The notes: generated from the sequence alone by a model not told the origin. 64,000 bases of DNA from Bacillota bacterium (GCA_023435895.1 JAEZLH010000004.1:1-64000), one strand, 5' to 3'; shown: positions 34,171 through 43,740, numbered from the stretch's first letter. Program-made: numbers and translations.

Positions 34171-35025
34171 ATGGATATGCTAAAGGTTGAAAAACTATCT
34201 TTTGAATATATCAGACGTGATGAAGACGGTAATGTAGAATCAATCAACAAGGCAATCAATGATGTAAGCCTTTCGGTGAAAGAAGGAGATTTTATTGCGG
34301 TTCTTGGTGCAAATGGCTCCGGTAAATCTACATTAGCCAAACACATCAATGCGATTCTTTATCCAACAGAAGGCTCTGTTTGTATAAACGGAATGAACAC
34401 TGCGGAGGAGAAGAACCTTTGGGACATTCGTCAGTCGGCAGGAATGGTATTTCAAAATCCGGATAATCAGATTATTGCTACCATAGTTGAGGAAGATGTG
34501 GGCTTTGGCCCAGAGAACCTCGGTATCCCTACTGAGGAGATATGGCAAAGAGTGGAGCAAAGTCTTGAGGCAGTAGGTATGCTTGAGTACAGGGACTCCT
34601 CTCCTAATAAGTTATCAGGTGGGCAAAAGCAGAGAGTAGCCATTGCGGGTATTATGGCTATGAAACCCAAGTGCATCATTTTGGATGAGCCTACTGCAAT
34701 GTTAGATCCGAACGGTCGAAAAGAAGTGATATCAACGGTTAGAGAATTGAATAAAAAAGAAAAGGTTACGTTAATTTTAATTACCCACCATATGGATGAA
34801 GTGATTTTTGCAGATAAGGTCTTTGTTATGGATCATGGGCAATTGATGATGGAAGGAACACCAAGAGAGATTTTCTCAAAAGTAGAGGAAGTGAAAAAGT
34901 ATCGCTTAGATGTTCCTCAAGTAACGGAATTAGCCTATGAACTTAGAAAGGCTGGAATGAATTTACCGGAAGGGATTTTAACGGTAGATGAGTTTATAGA
35001 GGCAATTAATGCAATTAAGAATTAG
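34171..35025 (+). CDS. ecfA1: ECF transporter ATPase EcfA1
   Basis: 284 residues. Walker A GANGSGKST, Q-loop VFQNPDNQIIATIVEEDVGFG (typical of ECF A components), signature LSGGQKQR, Walker B CIILDEPTAMLDP and H-loop ITHHMDE. With EcfA2 and EcfT it forms the energising module shared by many substrate-specific S components for vitamins and metals. Position after rplQ is conserved in Bacillota. Confidence 0.95.
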   Translation: MDMLKVEKLSFEYIRRDEDGNVESINKAINDVSLSVKEGDFIAVLGANGSGKSTLAKHINAILYPTEGSVCINGMNTAEEKNLWDIRQSAGMVFQNPDNQIIATIVEEDVGFGPENLGIPTEEIWQRVEQSLEAVGMLEYRDSSPNKLSGGQKQRVAIAGIMAMKPKCIILDEPTAMLDPNGRKEVISTVRELNKKEKVTLILITHHMDEVIFADKVFVMDHGQLMMEGTPREIFSKVEEVKKYRLDVPQVTELAYELRKAGMNLPEGILTVDEFIEAINAIKN

Positions 35026-35065
35026 TGGATAGCATGTTCGTTCAGCCAATAGGAAGAGAATTGGC

Positions 35066-35956
35066 ATGCGGGTTGCGAAATATCATGAAAAGCAGGTGAA
35101 ACCATTGCAATTAATATTTGATAAAGTAAATTATATCTATAGTCCTGATACGGCATTTGCGAGACATGCCATTAAGGATGTAAGCTTCACAATCAACAAA
35201 GGGGAGTTTATCGGGTTAATCGGTCATACAGGCTCGGGTAAATCAACATTAATTCAGCATATGAACGGTCTTGTGAAAGCCACAAGTGGTCATATCTACT
35301 TTAACGGTCAGGATATTTATGAGAAGGAATATAAGTTAAAGGAGCTTCGTAGTAAGGTTGGACTAGTTTTTCAATATCCGGAGCACCAGTTATTCGAGAC
35401 AACCATTTTTAAAGATGTGCTATTTGGTCCTACAAATTTAGGACTTGATAAGCTAGAGTGTGAAATGCGTGCATATGAGGCATTAAAGATGGTAGGAATC
35501 GGAGAAGATCTGTTGGATGCATCCCCTTTTGAGTTATCAGGGGGTCAAAAACGTAGAGTAGCCATTGCCGGTGTTCTGGCAATGAAGCCGGAGGTACTGA
35601 TTTTAGACGAGCCTACAGCGGGACTTGATCCTAAGGGTAGGGATGATATATTAGAACAGATTTATAAACTGCATAAAGAAAGTGAAATTACGATTATATT
35701 GGTAACACATAGCATGGAGGATGTTGCTAATTATGCAGATCGTCTATTTGTAATGAATAAGGGAGAATTAGTCTTCCAGCATACAACAAAGGAAGTTTTT
35801 TCTCACTACCGTGAACTGGAACAGATGCATCTTGCAGCACCTCAGGTAACCTATGTTATGAATGCTCTTAAGAATGCGGGCTTTGGGGTTCCTACAGACG
35901 CTACTACGGTATCTGAAGCGAAGGATGAGATACTGAAGGCTTGGAGGTTATCATGA
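35066..35956 (+). CDS. ecfA2: ECF transporter ATPase EcfA2
   Basis: 296 residues. Walker A GHTGSGKST, VFQYPEHQLFETTIFKDVLFG, signature LSGGQKRR, Walker B VLILDEPTAGLDP, VTHSMED. The ATG used has AGGAAGAG upstream; an in-frame GTG ten codons on would give the more usual short N terminus, so the start is open. Its end overlaps ecfT by four bases. Confidence 0.94.
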   Translation: MRVAKYHEKQVKPLQLIFDKVNYIYSPDTAFARHAIKDVSFTINKGEFIGLIGHTGSGKSTLIQHMNGLVKATSGHIYFNGQDIYEKEYKLKELRSKVGLVFQYPEHQLFETTIFKDVLFGPTNLGLDKLECEMRAYEALKMVGIGEDLLDASPFELSGGQKRRVAIAGVLAMKPEVLILDEPTAGLDPKGRDDILEQIYKLHKESEITIILVTHSMEDVANYADRLFVMNKGELVFQHTTKEVFSHYRELEQMHLAAPQVTYVMNALKNAGFGVPTDATTVSEAKDEILKAWRLS

Positions 35957-36780
35957 TAAGAGATATTACAATTGGTCAATATTATCCTACGGATTCCATT
36001 ATTCATAAATTGGATCCCAGAGTAAAATTGATTACAACATTTGCGTTTATTATATCACTATTTATTTTTCATTCTGCCTATGGATATTTATTGGTGGCTT
36101 TATTCCTAGGGATAGTAATCCGGTTATCCAAGGTTCCGGTTAAATTTATTGTAAAGGGTTTGAAGTCGGTGGTTGTGTTATTACTATTTACCTCATTCTT
36201 TAATCTGTTTCTGACACCGGGTGATACAATCTGGAATTTTGGAGCTATAAAGATAACGGATAAGGGCATTAGTAGTGCAATCTTCTTTAGTATCCGTTTG
36301 ATATTATTAATACTTGGGTCATCCCTAATGACGTTTACAACAACTCCGAATCAGTTGACAGACGGACTTGAGAAGGTAATGGGACCGTTGAACCGGATTA
36401 AGGTTCCGGTGCATGAGATTGCTATGATGATGTCAATTGCACTCCGTTTTATTCCAATTTTATTAGAGGAAACGGATAAAATAATGAAAGCACAGATGGC
36501 AAGGGGTGCTGATTTTGAAAGCGGTGGAATTATAAAGAGATCAAAAAGCATGATTCCTTTATTGGTACCATTATTTGTGTCGGCATTTCGCAGGGCTAAT
36601 GACCTTGCAATGGCCATGGAGGCTCGTTGCTATCGTGGAGGGGAAGGCCGCACCAAGATGAAACCTCTTCACTATTTTGGAAGGGATAGAGTTGCCTATT
36701 TGATCTTGATTTGCTATCTTGCATCCATTGTTTTCATCAGAGTATTGGAAGGCAAGGGTCTTTTAGCAGTAATGTTTTAA
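35953..36780 (+). CDS. ecfT: ECF transporter transmembrane component EcfT
   Basis: 275 residues, about five to six membrane helices. Starts MIRDITIGQYYPTDSIIHKLDPRVKL, and the coupling helices with ARG motifs are present (AQMARGADF, EARCYRGGEGRTKM). Couples the two ATPases to S components. ATGA overlap with ecfA2; GGAGG six bases upstream of the chosen ATG. Confidence 0.95.
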   Translation: MIRDITIGQYYPTDSIIHKLDPRVKLITTFAFIISLFIFHSAYGYLLVALFLGIVIRLSKVPVKFIVKGLKSVVVLLLFTSFFNLFLTPGDTIWNFGAIKITDKGISSAIFFSIRLILLILGSSLMTFTTTPNQLTDGLEKVMGPLNRIKVPVHEIAMMMSIALRFIPILLEETDKIMKAQMARGADFESGGIIKRSKSMIPLLVPLFVSAFRRANDLAMAMEARCYRGGEGRTKMKPLHYFGRDRVAYLILICYLASIVFIRVLEGKGLLAVMF

Positions 36781-36828
36781 TGAATTGCAAAATACGGGCA
36801 TTTATGACGTAATATTCGGAGTGAACTT

Positions 36829-37575
36829 ATGAAACGAATTAAACTTACCGTTGCATATGACGGAACAGCCTATGCAGGTTGGCAGATTCAACCGAACCAA
36901 CCAACTATAGAGATGAAGCTGAACAAAGCATTATCGGAGTTGTTAGGGGAAGAAATAGCAGTGATCGGAGCCAGCAGAACAGACTCGGGAGTGCATGCGT
37001 TAGCCAATGTGGCAGTATTTGATACAAACAGCGCGATACCGGGAGAAAAGATATGTCTGGCGTTAAATCAAAGATTACCGGATGATATCAGAGTTCAGAC
37101 CTCAATGGAAGTACCCTCTGATTTTCATCCCAGAAGAGTAGTAAGCAGGAAAATATATGAATATCATATATTTAATCGCAGAATTGCATTACCTACGCGG
37201 AGACTCTACTCCAACCACATCTACTATGAACTGGATATTAAGAAGATGCAGGAGGGTGCTTCCTATCTTGTTGGAGAGCATGATTTTAAAAGCTTTTGCT
37301 CTGTGAAAACGCAGGTAAGTGATACGGTAAGAACAATATATCAACTGGATGTGATCAAATCTGGTGATGATATCACAATACGCATAGTGGGAAGTGGATT
37401 TCTTTATAATATGGTACGTATTATTGCGGGAACATTGATTGAAGTAGGCAGAGGTGCATATCCACCACAGAAGGTAGGTTCTATATTGGAGGGGTGCGAC
37501 CGTGCGCTGGCAGGACCAACAGCACTTGCTATGGGGCTTACACTTATCAAGATAGATTACCCGGAGAACGAGTAG
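36829..37575 (+). CDS. truA: tRNA pseudouridine(38-40) synthase
   Basis: 248 residues: KLTVAYDGTAYAGWQIQPNQPT at the start, catalytic aspartate in GASRTDSGVHALANVAVF, and FLYNMVRIIAGTLIEVGRG. Modifies the anticodon stem. Here it closes the ecf cluster; rplM and rpsI, which commonly follow truA, are not present. Confidence 0.96.
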   Translation: MKRIKLTVAYDGTAYAGWQIQPNQPTIEMKLNKALSELLGEEIAVIGASRTDSGVHALANVAVFDTNSAIPGEKICLALNQRLPDDIRVQTSMEVPSDFHPRRVVSRKIYEYHIFNRRIALPTRRLYSNHIYYELDIKKMQEGASYLVGEHDFKSFCSVKTQVSDTVRTIYQLDVIKSGDDITIRIVGSGFLYNMVRIIAGTLIEVGRGAYPPQKVGSILEGCDRALAGPTALAMGLTLIKIDYPENE

Positions 37576-37621
37576 TAATAAGTGCAATAAATTTTATTAA
37601 AATTAGAAGGGAAAGCCCTAG

Positions 37622-38308
37622 ATGATTCATTTCACCAGTGATCTTACTACCATAAATGATACCACTATCGTTCTTCGATTAGTGATGTCCGTAATACTAG
37701 GGGGAATTATTGGTTTTGAACGGGGACGTGCAGGTCGTCCGGCAGGTTTACGAACCCATATTCTCGTGTGCATGGGTTCCACTTTAGCAATTATGACAAA
37801 CCAATATATATTTCAAGAATTTGGTGGTGGTGACCCAACCAGAATTGCAGCCCAGGTAATATCAGGGATCGGTTTTCTTGGAGCAGGTACAATTATTGTG
37901 ACCGGAAGACATCAGGTAAAAGGGCTTACAACGGCAGCAGGTCTTTGGGCTACAGCCTGTATGGGTCTGGCCATAGGCATTGGTTTTTATAAAGCAGCCT
38001 TGGTGTCCTGTTTTTTAATCGCATTTGCAACCATTGTATTGCATCGCTTTGATAATATTATGTTATCGAAATCAAAGATGTTGGATATCTATATTGAAAT
38101 CAAGAAATCAGTCCCGATTAATCGGGTGATTGAACAGATTAAACGCAATGAAATTGTAGTGGATTCTTTAGAGATTGTGAGAGCCTCTTATGATACCAAT
38201 GCGGTAGGGGTGATTATGACTATGAGATTAAAGCATCATAGGGTGCGACTTGATGTGATTGCGGAGATTTGTGCGATTGAAGGGGTAGAGTTTGCGGAGG
38301 AGATATAG
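37622..38308 (+). CDS. MgtC/SapB-family membrane protein
   Basis: 228 residues. N-terminal membrane domain of about five helices with the family motif ILGGIIGFERGRAGRPAGLR and GIGFLGAGTIIV, then a C-terminal ACT-like soluble part (about 155-228). MgtC proteins are linked with magnesium limitation and inhibition of F-type ATPase in pathogens; for this clostridial member the role is unknown. AGAAGGGAAAG lies upstream of the ATG. Confidence 0.88.
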   Translation: MIHFTSDLTTINDTTIVLRLVMSVILGGIIGFERGRAGRPAGLRTHILVCMGSTLAIMTNQYIFQEFGGGDPTRIAAQVISGIGFLGAGTIIVTGRHQVKGLTTAAGLWATACMGLAIGIGFYKAALVSCFLIAFATIVLHRFDNIMLSKSKMLDIYIEIKKSVPINRVIEQIKRNEIVVDSLEIVRASYDTNAVGVIMTMRLKHHRVRLDVIAEICAIEGVEFAEEI

Positions 38309-38441
38309 GGAGTTTACATTAGACAAATAATGGGTATAATTAAATGTAAATAAAATGTATTTGCAAATGCATCAGAAATAAGTCCAACTTTGTATTGATT
38401 TATATGTTATACAACAATACTAATATCTGCCATATTTGTGT

Positions 38442-38475
38442 ATTGTAATCTGCCGTAGAATGTTATATTATATTG
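38442..38475 (+). promoter_or_regulatory. capsule promoter 1 (before manC)
   Basis: ATTGTAA, exactly 10 nt, then AATGTTATATTATATTG. The same two blocks at the same spacing occur at two other places in this locus. TTGTAA can serve as -35 and TGT-TATATT as an extended -10 with a 15-nt spacer. It lies about 125 nt before manC. Confidence 0.6.
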
Positions 38476-38599
38476 TCAATCAGTGTTTTAAAGTTGGGGT
38501 ATTTTAGGGGCTTTAATTTAATGTAGTACTGAGTAACTGTATCTAAAAATGTTTATTATATAAAATTATATAAATATTTGTAAAAAAGGAGACTGGGCG

Positions 38600-39916
38600 A
38601 TGGATATCGTTTTACTTTCAGGTGGATCTGGTAAAAGATTATGGCCATTGAGCAATGATATAAGAAGCAAGCAGTTTATTAAATTATTTAAAGATGAAAA
38701 TGGAAATTATGAGTCAATGGTTCAACGTGTCTATCGACAGATTACTTCTGTAAATAAGAATGCTCGTGTGACAATAGCGACAAGTAAAAGTCAAGTTAGT
38801 GCTATTCGTAATCAATTAGGTGAAAAGGCTGATATATGTGTAGAACCTTGTCGTAGAGATACTTTTCCAGCTATTGCATTGGCGGCAGCGTATTTACATT
38901 ATGAAAAAGGGGTTGAGAAGGATTCTCCGGTAGTAATTTGTCCTGTAGACCCATATGTTGATTTTTCTTACTTTAAAGGAATAGAAAAATTGGAGAAACT
39001 AGTACAAGAGGGAACAGCGAATTTGACCTTGATGGGTATTGAACCTATATATCCTAGCGAGAAATATGGTTATATCATTCCGGAAACGACAAACGAGGTT
39101 AGTAAAGTTAAGGAATTCAAAGAGAAGCCGACTGTTGAACTGGCCGAAGAATACATCAGTAAAGGAGCCTTATGGAATGCTGGTGTGTTTGGTTTCAGAC
39201 TTGGCTATATGATAGATAAAGCACATAAGATGATCGATTTTACAGACTATAAAGATTTGTTTACAAAATATGATTCGTTAACAAAAATTAGCTTTGATTA
39301 CGCAGTGGTGGAAAGAGAACCAGATATTCAATTAATCCGATATGCAGGAGATTGGAAAGATATCGGAACTTGGAACATGATGACAGAAGTTATGTCAGAG
39401 AATACCAAAGGAAATGTTATAATGGATGATACTTGTGTAAATACTCAAGTTATTAATGAGTTGGATATTCCCATACTGTGCATGGGCTGCAAAGATATGG
39501 TGATTGCGGCAAGTAACGATGGTATACTGGTTTCAGATAAAGAACAAAGCGGATATATGAAGGCCTATGTAGAAAGTATTGATCGAGATGCCATGTATGC
39601 TGAAAAATCTTGGGGTACATTTTCGATTTTAGATGTTCAGGAAGAATCACTTACAATAAAAATATTATTGCACCAAAATCAAGAAATGACATATCAAAGT
39701 CATAATAACAGAGACGAGATATGGAATGTTTTGTCGGGGAGTGGACGGGCAATTATTGATGGAATAGAGAAAAATATATCTGCAGGTGAAGTTATAAAAA
39801 TCCCGATTGGGTGTAAACATAAAATAATTGCTGACACAGACATGAAAATAATTGAAGTGCAAGTAGGGTCTGAAATTAGTGTTAAGGATAAAACAATTCA
39901 TGATTTAACAAATTAA
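38600..39916 (+). CDS. manC: mannose-1-phosphate guanylyltransferase
   Basis: 438 residues. Nucleotidyltransferase domain with LSGGSGKRLWPLSNDIRSKQ, VICPVDPYV, EKPTVELAEEYISKGALWNAGVFGF; the C-terminal part from about 335 is a cupin as in type II mannose-6-phosphate isomerases, but with the isomerase signature weakly kept (HNNRDEIWNVLSGSGRAIID). Makes GDP-mannose for the capsule. First gene of the polysaccharide locus with AAAGGAG upstream. Confidence 0.92.
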   Translation: MDIVLLSGGSGKRLWPLSNDIRSKQFIKLFKDENGNYESMVQRVYRQITSVNKNARVTIATSKSQVSAIRNQLGEKADICVEPCRRDTFPAIALAAAYLHYEKGVEKDSPVVICPVDPYVDFSYFKGIEKLEKLVQEGTANLTLMGIEPIYPSEKYGYIIPETTNEVSKVKEFKEKPTVELAEEYISKGALWNAGVFGFRLGYMIDKAHKMIDFTDYKDLFTKYDSLTKISFDYAVVEREPDIQLIRYAGDWKDIGTWNMMTEVMSENTKGNVIMDDTCVNTQVINELDIPILCMGCKDMVIAASNDGILVSDKEQSGYMKAYVESIDRDAMYAEKSWGTFSILDVQEESLTIKILLHQNQEMTYQSHNNRDEIWNVLSGSGRAIIDGIEKNISAGEVIKIPIGCKHKIIADTDMKIIEVQVGSEISVKDKTIHDLTN

Positions 39917-39964
39917 TGAACACTATTAAATAATACATAAAAATAAAAACAGGTGAGTGAAATT

Positions 39965-40717
39965 ATGTCAAGAATTAAGTTTATGAATACCCATATTGAT
40001 AATTTGACTATGGACGAGGCACTGGAACAGATAGATTATTTAGTTCAAGAAAATCGTAGTGCTTATGTAGTAACTCCGAATGTGGATCACATTGTACAAT
40101 TAGAATCAAGCAGTGAACTGCAAGAGGTATATGCCAATGCTGATTTGATACTCACGGATGGAAAGCCACTTATATGGATAGCTAAATTTTATGGTACTCC
40201 AATAAAGGAAAAAATTTCGGGTTCTGATCTATTTCCTAAGTTATGTGAGAGAGCTTCTGAAAAAAAATATACTATGTTTTTTTTAGGAGCGGCTGAAGGA
40301 ATTGCAGCAAAAGCAGCAGAGAATCTTAAGAGTAAATATCCTGGCCTTCAAGTAGTCGGAATATATTCTCCGCCTTTTGGCTTCGAAAAAGACAAAGCAG
40401 AAATGTCAAAAATTATTGATATGATAAAAAAAGCGCAGCCCAAAATATTGATCGTAGGTCTGGGATGTCCGAAACAAGAAATATTTATTCATAAGTACAG
40501 TAAAGAGATGGAAGTTCCTGTTTCATTAGGGTTAGGGGCAAGTTTGGATTTTGAGGCAGGAAATGTAAAACGTTCACCAAAATGGATGAGCCACAATGGC
40601 TTAGAATGGCTTTATAGATTTATTAAAGAGCCTAAAAGAATGTTTAAACGATATTTTGTGAATGATTTGAAAATAATTAATTTATATAGAAAGTATAATC
40701 CGGCATCAAAGAATTGA
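39965..40717 (+). CDS. WecG/TagA/CpsF-family glycosyltransferase
   Basis: 250 residues, GT26 family: TPNVDHIVQLESS, ADLILTDGKPLIWIAKFYG, FFLGAAEGIAAKAAENL and ILIVGLGCPKQEIFIHKY are the family blocks, and the C-terminal basic helix (EWLYRFIKEPKRMFKRYF) binds membrane. Members transfer ManNAc or similar sugars to lipid-linked intermediates. The ATG nine bases after AGGTG is used, four codons inside the longest frame. Same transcript as manC. Confidence 0.9.
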   Translation: MSRIKFMNTHIDNLTMDEALEQIDYLVQENRSAYVVTPNVDHIVQLESSSELQEVYANADLILTDGKPLIWIAKFYGTPIKEKISGSDLFPKLCERASEKKYTMFFLGAAEGIAAKAAENLKSKYPGLQVVGIYSPPFGFEKDKAEMSKIIDMIKKAQPKILIVGLGCPKQEIFIHKYSKEMEVPVSLGLGASLDFEAGNVKRSPKWMSHNGLEWLYRFIKEPKRMFKRYFVNDLKIINLYRKYNPASKN

Positions 40718-40816
40718 TTTTTGTAGAAAGTATTTATTGATTCCTATTGATGATACTTTAATTTACTTTATTCATGATAATTGGCACACCTTGCATTAGG
40801 GTAGGGACTTCTTGTA

Positions 40817-40846
40817 TTGACTTATAGGAGTTTGCTGTTATATAAT
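40817..40846 (+). promoter_or_regulatory. sigma-A promoter inside the capsule locus
   Basis: TTGACT, an 18-nt spacer and TATAAT. It lies about 415 nt before the next gene, which leaves a long leader containing a terminator-like hairpin. Confidence 0.65.
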
Positions 40847-40852
40847 AGACAA

Positions 40853-41063
40853 GCAGCGTAAAAAAATGTAATTTTATATTGTTTTACGTTGTTTCTGGTT
40901 ATTTGTATTTTTATTAAGTTACTTTCCCTAATAGTTGTTGAAATAATAGGATTAAAAAATTTTGATTTGTGTTATGTTTAATTTGACTCATATCAATATT
41001 TTGGAATATGATACATGGGATAAATAAGCCTATGTGCAGATTAAATAACTGCCATGGGTTTTT
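40853..41063 (+). ncRNA. candidate small RNA or attenuated leader
   Basis: About 210 bases between the promoter and a terminator-like hairpin, with no convincing protein gene. CGTAAAA and TTTTACG form an early hairpin (40857-40888). It could be a separate small RNA or the first part of a leader whose readthrough expresses the cytidylyltransferase-licD operon. Confidence 0.4.
41029..41063 (+). terminator. terminator/attenuator upstream of the cytidylyltransferase gene
   Basis: CCTATGTGCAG pairs with CTGCCATGGG (one bulge, one G-T pair), followed by TTTTTC. Between it and the next gene lie only two tiny frames (12 and 16 codons); the second ends as TAATG overlapping the next start. Confidence 0.55.
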
Positions 41064-41260
41064 CATTGTACATAAGTATTAAGGAGTGCATTTTTTGTTT
41101 AGAAGTAAGCTATAAGAAGAGCGAAGCTATTATGAAGAAAAAGAATATTCAACAGCAAGATTTAATATGAGGCATATTTATATCTTTCTAATCGAAATGA
41201 GTGATGAGGTATGACGTTGAATATCTTTAAAAAACAGAAAGACGATTGGGAGGAAAAATA

Positions 41261-41704
41261 ATGAAAAAATATAAAAAAGGATATACACAAGGGGTTTACG
41301 ATTTGTTTCATGTTGGACATTTAAATATACTCAATGCAGCAAAACAATATTGTGAGTATTTAATAGTAGGTATTAATGCAGATTCTCTAGTTGAAGAATA
41401 TAAGAATAAGAAAACAGTAATTCGTGAGGCTGAAAGAAAGCTGATCGTTGATAATATAAAAGCAGTTGATGAAACAGTAATTGCATATACTTTAGATAAA
41501 GTTGAGCAATTACAGAAAGTTGGATTTGATGTAATCTTCATTGGAAGTGACTGGAAGGGTAATCCCAGATGGGAGAATACTAAGACAGAGCTTGCAAAAT
41601 ATGGAGTAGATGTTGTATTTTTACCACACACAGATGGAATATCTTCTACTGAACTACGTGAGGTAAAAGATAATTCTGTAAATGAAGAAATGGTAGTTAA
41701 ATAG
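41261..41704 (+). CDS. cytidylyltransferase (TagD/GCT-like)
   Basis: 147 residues: GVYDLFHVGHLNILNAAKQ with the HxGH nucleotide-binding motif, FIGSDWKGNPRW, and DGISSTELR near the end in place of the family RTEGISTT. These are the marks of glycerol-3-phosphate or related alcohol-phosphate cytidylyltransferases. It should make a CDP-activated group (CDP-glycerol, CDP-choline or CDP-ethanolamine) for transfer by the next gene's LicD. GGGAGG precedes the ATG. Confidence 0.82.
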   Translation: MKKYKKGYTQGVYDLFHVGHLNILNAAKQYCEYLIVGINADSLVEEYKNKKTVIREAERKLIVDNIKAVDETVIAYTLDKVEQLQKVGFDVIFIGSDWKGNPRWENTKTELAKYGVDVVFLPHTDGISSTELREVKDNSVNEEMVVK

Positions 41705-41729
41705 ATTAAATAACCTTTAGGAGAAAATT

Positions 41730-42596
41730 ATGGAAGAATTAAATGAGAAAACTGTTGGGATAAGGGATATACAGGACGAAGAATTAAAGATTCTCCTTGA
41801 TTTCGTTCGTATTTGCGAACAAAATAATTTAACGTATTACATTTCAGGTGGTACATTTATTGGAGCCGTCAGACACAATGGATTTATTCCGTGGGATGAT
41901 GATATAGATGTTGCTATGCCGAGAAAGGATTATAACAAATTTCTGGAACTCGCACAAAACCAGCTGGAGTCCAAATTTAAATTAGTTCATTTTAATAAAT
42001 GCGAGAATGTTATTCACTATTTCGCAAAAATAGAAAATAGTAAATACCAGTTAATTGATCACACTGCTGCAATCAATCGGAAAGTTAATTTATGGATTGA
42101 TATTTTCCCGCTGGATGGATTGCCCAAAAACTCCATTGCTAGAAAAATTCACAGTTTTAGGTTGATGTCTTTAAGAGCATTATTTAAATTTTCTCTTTTC
42201 GAGACAATAGTGTATCAAAGTAACACTGATCGTCCATGGTACGAAAGAGTATTAATAGAAGTAGGAAAAAGAATTAAATTTGAAAAAATTTTGAACCCAT
42301 ATAACAGAATGCGAGCCCTTGACAGAGCCCTGTCTCGATATGATTTTTATACGAGTAAGTATATTATGAATTTTATGGGGTCTTACAAGTTAAAGAGTGT
42401 TATGGACAGGGAGCTTGTATATGGAGAGGGTGCGTACTACAACTTTGAAGGGCACTTGTTTCATGCTCCAAAGGATTATGACCGCTATTTGACCCAGATT
42501 TATGGGGATTATATGAAGTTGCCTCCGCTTGAGAAAAGAAATCAGCATCAAACTACGATAGTATCACTAACAAATGATGATACTACAGGAGAATAA
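41730..42596 (+). CDS. LicD-family phosphotransferase
   Basis: 288 residues. The LicD domain begins with YISGGTFIGAVRHNGFIPWD and continues DDIDVAMPRKDYNKF, a nucleotidyltransferase-like metal site, with NLWIDIFPLDGLP and YGDYMKLPP further on. LicD proteins transfer phosphocholine or polyol phosphates onto surface glycans. Pairing with a cytidylyltransferase fits this. Donor identity cannot be read from the sequence. Confidence 0.88.
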   Translation: MEELNEKTVGIRDIQDEELKILLDFVRICEQNNLTYYISGGTFIGAVRHNGFIPWDDDIDVAMPRKDYNKFLELAQNQLESKFKLVHFNKCENVIHYFAKIENSKYQLIDHTAAINRKVNLWIDIFPLDGLPKNSIARKIHSFRLMSLRALFKFSLFETIVYQSNTDRPWYERVLIEVGKRIKFEKILNPYNRMRALDRALSRYDFYTSKYIMNFMGSYKLKSVMDRELVYGEGAYYNFEGHLFHAPKDYDRYLTQIYGDYMKLPPLEKRNQHQTTIVSLTNDDTTGE

Positions 42597-42624
42597 CTGA
42601 ACAAATACGGTAGGAGAAGTAAAC

Positions 42625-43740
42625 ATGATTCGAGTATTACAGATTAATGCAGGGGAACTATTTGGTGGAGTATCCTCTATGGTTTTTAATTTTTATCAGA
42701 ACATTAATAGAGAGAAGGTACAGTTCGATTTTGTTGCCCCAAATAAATCTTCCTATGAGAATTGTAGAAGTCAGATTGAACAAATGGGAGGGCGCATTAT
42801 TGAATTAAAGGCTACGGGTTCTCTTATATCAAGAAAATTTAGGTTTTGGCGACGTTTATTTCAACTGATTAAGAAGGAGAAATATGAAGTGGTTCATATA
42901 AACTCCGGTTCAATTACTTTTAACCTTCAAGTGGCATGGATTGCAAAATTAAGCGGATGCAAGAAGATTATTGTGCACTCACACAACGCTGGAAATGATA
43001 GTTCAAAAAAAGCTTTTGTTATGAAATTGATTAAACCCTTATTGGAATTAGGACCGACTCACTACTTTGCATGTTCTCATAAAGCTGCACAGTTCATGTT
43101 TATATCAGGAAGAATAAAAAAAGGAGAATATCAGGTCATTAATAATGGTGTAAATTTAGAACGCTTTCAGTTTGATATAAAAAATCGTGAGGCATATCGT
43201 CAGCAGTTAGAATTGAATGAGAAAAAGGTTCTACTTCATGTCGGACGCTTTTGTAAACAGAAAAATCATAGATATTTAATTGATATTTTTAACGCATTTC
43301 AGAAAAGGGTTCCTAACTCTGTGCTTTTACTTGTGGGAGAGGGTGAACTTTTTGAAGAAGTTAAAATACAGGTAAGAAATTATGGGCTTGACAATTTAGT
43401 CATATTTTTAGGGTTAAGAAATGATATTGATAAATTAATGAGTGCAAGTGATATATTTATTCTTCCATCATTATTTGAAGGACTACCTGTTGTGGGGGTA
43501 GAAGCCCAAGCTTCAGGTCTTCCCTGTATATTTGCAGATACCATAACAAGTGAAGCAGATTTGACAGACAGTGTAAGATTTCTTCCGATAAATGTTAATG
43601 AAGATAAATGGGTGAAAGAATTAATTGATTTGACGGAAAATAGTGGCACAGAACGTATTTTATATGCAGAGCAAGTAGCGTCGAAAGGCTATTCACTCTC
43701 AGGCATAGCAAAAATGCTTGAAGATGTATATCTAGCTTAA
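42625..43740 (+). CDS. glycosyltransferase family 4
   Basis: 371 residues, GT-B fold. Acceptor half with LFGGVSSMVFNFYQN and KKIIVHSHNAG; donor half with LLHVGRFCKQKNHRYLIDIF and the E-x7-E motif in LFEGLPVVGVEAQASGLP. Retaining transferase acting on the cytoplasmic face of the membrane to build the repeat unit. Specificity unknown. AGGAGAAG upstream of the ATG. Confidence 0.92.
   Translation: MIRVLQINAGELFGGVSSMVFNFYQNINREKVQFDFVAPNKSSYENCRSQIEQMGGRIIELKATGSLISRKFRFWRRLFQLIKKEKYEVVHINSGSITFNLQVAWIAKLSGCKKIIVHSHNAGNDSSKKAFVMKLIKPLLELGPTHYFACSHKAAQFMFISGRIKKGEYQVINNGVNLERFQFDIKNREAYRQQLELNEKKVLLHVGRFCKQKNHRYLIDIFNAFQKRVPNSVLLLVGEGELFEEVKIQVRNYGLDNLVIFLGLRNDIDKLMSASDIFILPSLFEGLPVVGVEAQASGLPCIFADTITSEADLTDSVRFLPINVNEDKWVKELIDLTENSGTERILYAEQVASKGYSLSGIAKMLEDVYLA

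Noticed and set aside
41132..41170. 12-codon frame MKKKNIQQQDLI before the cytidylyltransferase gene
   Set aside because: Too short and without a convincing ribosome-binding site; kept only as part of the leader description.
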